From positions 1 through 14,011 of the forward strand of contig CALRHO010000016.1 in assembly GCA_943359405.1 (NCBI GenBank): a stretch of 14,011 nt of DNA. Direction: 5' to 3'. The position numbers and the translations under genes are program-made. Below the pieces are notes generated by a model. The model worked only from the letters and a program-made list of their open reading frames with translations. It had not been told where the DNA came from and searched no databases. Below are positions 12,276-14,011 of the stretch, piece by piece (positions within the stretch are counted from its first letter, which is position 1; each line of letters opens with the position of its first letter). Source of the stretch: Candidatus Nomurabacteria bacterium. Lineage in GTDB: Bacteria > Patescibacteriota > Minisyncoccia > Phycocordibacterales > UBA918.

Positions 12276-12755
12276 ATGAAAGTTCTTGGTATAGACCCAG
12301 GCTTTGACCGACTCGGCGCTGCCATCGTCGAACGCGTACATGGACGTGACACTGTCTCTTTTTCTACTTGCCTTCTCAGCGAGCGCGGCACACCCTTGCC
12401 CGACCGTCTGGCTGCCCTTGGTACCCAGCTTGAAGCTGTGCTTGAACGTGAGGCACCCACACACGTAGCAATTGAGACGTTATTTTTCAATAAAAATGTA
12501 AAAACTGCTCTTGATGTTGCCCAGGCCCGAGGACTCATTCTCTATCTCGGGAGACGCTTTGGTTGCAGCATTCATGAATATAGCCCCCAAGCGGTAAAGG
12601 TGGCCGTGACTGGCCACGGCCAGAGCGACAAGACTGCCGTCATTGCCATGGTGCGTCGCTTAGCTGTCGGTGTTCCAAGCGACGGCCTTGACGACGAGTA
12701 TGACGCCATCGCTGTCGGGATTACCTGCCTTGCACATGAGGCCAGAGGTAGGTAA
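12276..12755 (+). CDS. ruvC: Holliday junction resolvase RuvC
   Basis: A 159-residue RNase H-like endonuclease that cuts Holliday junctions symmetrically. Catalytic acids are visible: Asp7 in VLGIDPGFDRLG, Glu67 in VAIETLFFNKN, and Asp140 with Asp143 in LDDEYDAIAVGI. The segment NVKTALDVAQARGLIL (74-89) and EYSPQAVKVAVTGHGQSDKTAV (101-122) are conserved DNA-facing parts. Length is a little below the usual 165-175, with a short C-terminus (HEARGR). The ATG lies 2 nt after the yebC stop, which implies translational coupling. With ruvA and ruvB this window holds the full RuvABC set. Confidence 0.96.
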   Translation: MKVLGIDPGFDRLGAAIVERVHGRDTVSFSTCLLSERGTPLPDRLAALGTQLEAVLEREAPTHVAIETLFFNKNVKTALDVAQARGLILYLGRRFGCSIHEYSPQAVKVAVTGHGQSDKTAVIAMVRRLAVGVPSDGLDDEYDAIAVGITCLAHEARGR

Positions 12756-12823
12756 AATCCCTTCGACCAGGCGCCCCGCGACCTGTCACATCATTACCTT
12801 TTTAACACGCACCTTGCGACCGT

Positions 12824-13093
12824 ATGGTATTTCGCACCGACGATGAAAACGAGCTGGAGGGAGAAATAGATGATGAAGAGGCTACACTCGCGGATGACCT
12901 CCTCGATGAGGTAGGTGCCGACGAAGAAGAGACTGGCGAAGAGGACATGGAAGGATTTGGTCACATTGTCGAGGAGGAGGCAAAGGAACCTGAGGAAGAG
13001 GCGGATAGCGAAAAGACTGATGAAGACGCTCCGCTTGAGGAAGATGCTGAAGATGTCGATTTCGACACCTTCGACGATGTCGACGAGATGTAA
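12824..13093 (+). CDS. very acidic small hypothetical protein
   Basis: An 89-residue protein with 26 Glu and 19 Asp, about 51 percent acidic, and only four basic residues (Arg4, two Lys, one His). The short N-terminus (MVFRTDDENELEG) is followed by a long Asp/Glu-rich, probably disordered stretch ending DFDTFDDVDEM. There is no signal peptide, membrane helix or recognised domain. The frame is believable because it is followed 9 nt later by a good terminator and starts 68 nt after ruvC. The opposite strand is also open, which is a consequence of the repetitive GAA/GAG/GAT codons. Possible roles include DNA mimicry, a histone-like or ion-binding acidic tail, or a partner of a basic protein; none can be shown. 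No clear promoter: only TTTAAC (12801-12806) is near. Confidence 0.6.
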   Translation: MVFRTDDENELEGEIDDEEATLADDLLDEVGADEEETGEEDMEGFGHIVEEEAKEPEEEADSEKTDEDAPLEEDAEDVDFDTFDDVDEM

Positions 13094-13102
13094 AAACATC
13101 CC

Positions 13103-13140
13103 AAACAAAAACCCTCGGTATGGCCGAAGGGTTTTTGTTT
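13103..13140. terminator. intrinsic terminator after the acidic protein gene
   Basis: The stem runs 13103-13118 against 13124-13140 (AACCCT-CGG with CCGAAGGGTT, one bulged base), with A-rich and T-rich arms around a 5-nt loop. It would work on both strands. Confidence 0.87.
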
Positions 13141-13375
13141 AGGAGTCAGGGTGTTTTAGCGAGCCAAAGAAACGACTCCGCCATGACATGGTACATGTTC
13201 ACCGTTCCTTGAGGTAAAGCCTACGAGGAAGGTTGAACAAACTAGAAAGATTGCCCCCTTAGGGACCGGGTAATGATACCTGCTCTAGCTTGCGTGCTAA
13301 AGGGCCTGCCACCGCAGACTCTTTTAGTTAGTTTGTTTACTGCGCAAACAAGGCGAGTAATTTAACACCAGCCCA
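13141..13375. other. intergenic region with several pairing segments, no gene recognised
   Basis: About 235 bp lie between two terminators, without a convincing reading frame. On the plus strand GGAGTC (13142-13147) pairs with GACTCC (13174-13179), and ACATG (13186-13190) with CATGT (13194-13198). TTCCT (13205-13209) pairs with AGGAA (13226-13230). A distant helix joins AACAAACTA (13236-13244) to TAGTTTGTT (13329-13337), with GGTA/TACC (13269-13280) and TAGC/GCTA (13286-13299) hairpins inside, and TTGTTT (13333-13338) can instead pair with AAACAA (13346-13351). This much pairing suggests a structured RNA, but the strand is unknown, no promoter is convincing, and I recognise no known RNA family. 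Confidence 0.35.
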
Positions 13376-13411
13376 AAACCAAAACTGGTTCCTGGGAACC
13401 AGTTTTGGTTT
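13376..13411. terminator. palindromic terminator after tyrS
   Basis: A perfect 17-bp inverted repeat (13376-13392 with 13395-13411) around a 2-nt centre, core AACTGGTTCC/GGAACCAGTT. On the minus strand it lies 12 nt after the tyrS stop and is followed by TTTT-rich sequence. Confidence 0.88.
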
Positions 13412-13422
13412 GCCTGCGCCAA

Positions 13423-14011
13423 TTACGAGAGTGCCAGCAGTGCTACCTGCTTTTTACCGCGACGAACATGAACAAGATCGCCGTCAATAGCTCGATTCAA
13501 AACCCGATCAACCGCATCTACCCGCTGCCCCGTACACGTAATCGCTCCACTCTCGATAAAAGTGCGGGCTTCGCGCTTACTCTGTGCCAGTCCTGCTGCC
13601 ACCAAGGCATCAACAAGGCTACTGCCATCTACAACAGTCACTACCGGTGCGTTGGCCAGAAGGAGTGCTCGCTCTTCTCCCGATAACTCAGCAATCGCCA
13701 CCTCACCAAAAAGTGTTGCCGATACACGCTGTGCTTGTGTGCCCGCTGTCTCCCCGTGCACAAAGGCTGTCACTTCCTCCGCCAAACGTCGTTGCGCCTC
13801 TCGCGCACCAGGATCAACCTCAAGACCACGCTCGAGTTCCATAATTTCTTCTAGGGGCAGGATGGTGAACAACTTCAGATAATCAATCACGTTCTCATCG
13901 GCCACATTGAACCAGAATTGGTAGAACGCGTATGGGCTCGTCTTCTCAGCGTCCAGCCACACAGCATTGCCTTCACTCTTCCCGAACTTCTTACCAGTAG
14001 TTTTATCAATA
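13423..14011 (-). CDS. tyrS: tyrosyl-tRNA synthetase, C-terminal part (5' end outside window)
   Basis: About 195 residues are visible, open to the window edge. The first visible residues IDKTTGKKFGKSEGNAVWLD contain KFGKS, the class I KMSKS-type loop in the form used by bacterial TyrRS. YAFYQFWFNVADENVIDYLKLFT is the typical TyrRS sequence behind it. The last 60 or so residues (SSLVDALVAAGLAQSKREARTFIESGAITCTGQRV) form an S4-like RNA-binding domain that holds the tRNA. The enzyme charges tRNA-Tyr in the cytoplasm. The N-terminal Rossmann domain with the HIGH-like motif is outside the window. An apparent internal start at 13962 is a valine GTG within the conserved NAVWLD and is not a real start. 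The stop is TAA at 13425-13423. Confidence 0.95.
   Translation of the reverse strand, partial: IDKTTGKKFGKSEGNAVWLDAEKTSPYAFYQFWFNVADENVIDYLKLFTILPLEEIMELERGLEVDPGAREAQRRLAEEVTAFVHGETAGTQAQRVSATLFGEVAIAELSGEERALLLANAPVVTVVDGSSLVDALVAAGLAQSKREARTFIESGAITCTGQRVDAVDRVLNRAIDGDLVHVRRGKKQVALLALS

Noticed and set aside
12794..13108. 104-codon minus-strand frame rich in Leu and Phe opposite the acidic gene
   Set aside because: Glu/Asp-rich codons read backwards give Leu/Phe/Ser-rich text; the terminator and orientation favour the plus-strand gene, though both are weakly supported.
13405..13686. Plus-strand frames opposite tyrS
   Set aside because: The minus-strand frame is clearly TyrRS with the KFGKS motif and S4 domain, so these are shadows.

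Overview
The window reads like chromosomal DNA of a Candidate Phyla Radiation (Patescibacteria) bacterium, probably of the Parcubacteria type. This is inferred from gene style, not from a marker gene. Genes are short and compact: a Mur ligase without the usual N-terminal domain, short HolA, YebC and RuvC proteins, and a DNA polymerase I without a recognisable proofreading domain. Shine-Dalgarno sites are largely absent, and -10 boxes often lie only 6-10 nt before the start codon. None of the 16 genes ends in TGA (11 TAA, 5 TAG), and the standard code fits throughout.

Layout. 1-1217: the 3' end of a PepSY-like gene, a bidirectional terminator, rpsT (minus) and ruvA (plus) diverging from a shared 101-bp region. 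1292-3558: a MurE-like ligase (plus) converging on a TrmH/SpoU methyltransferase (minus), which in turn diverges from a DoxX-like membrane protein (plus) through overlapping -10 boxes. 3542-4184: tRNA-Lys(TTT) with a good promoter and a perfect palindromic terminator, then about 450 bp of unusual tandem, structured, non-coding repeats. 4185-8173: a VOC protein converging on a minus-strand run tsaE-polA-holA. 8174-8499: an intergenic region with a hairpin and several -10 boxes, leading to a PilB/GspE ATPase (plus). 10227-10683: an intergenic region with a promoter followed by a strongly folded RNA candidate of about 250 nt. 10684-12755: ruvB-yebC-ruvC, probably one operon. 12824-13093: a very acidic small protein with its terminator. 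13141-13375: an unassigned structured intergenic region. 13423-14011: the 3' part of tyrS (minus), cut by the window edge.

Most genes are housekeeping: Holliday-junction processing (ruvA, ruvB, ruvC), replication and repair (polA, holA), translation and tRNA or rRNA modification (rpsT, tRNA-Lys, tsaE, trmH-like, tyrS), cell-wall synthesis (Mur ligase) and pilus or secretion (pilB). The novelty lies in the non-coding DNA. The best candidates are the tandem repeat block behind tRNA-Lys, where two hairpins keep the same loop and flanks while their stems differ but still pair, and the folded RNA candidate upstream of ruvB.
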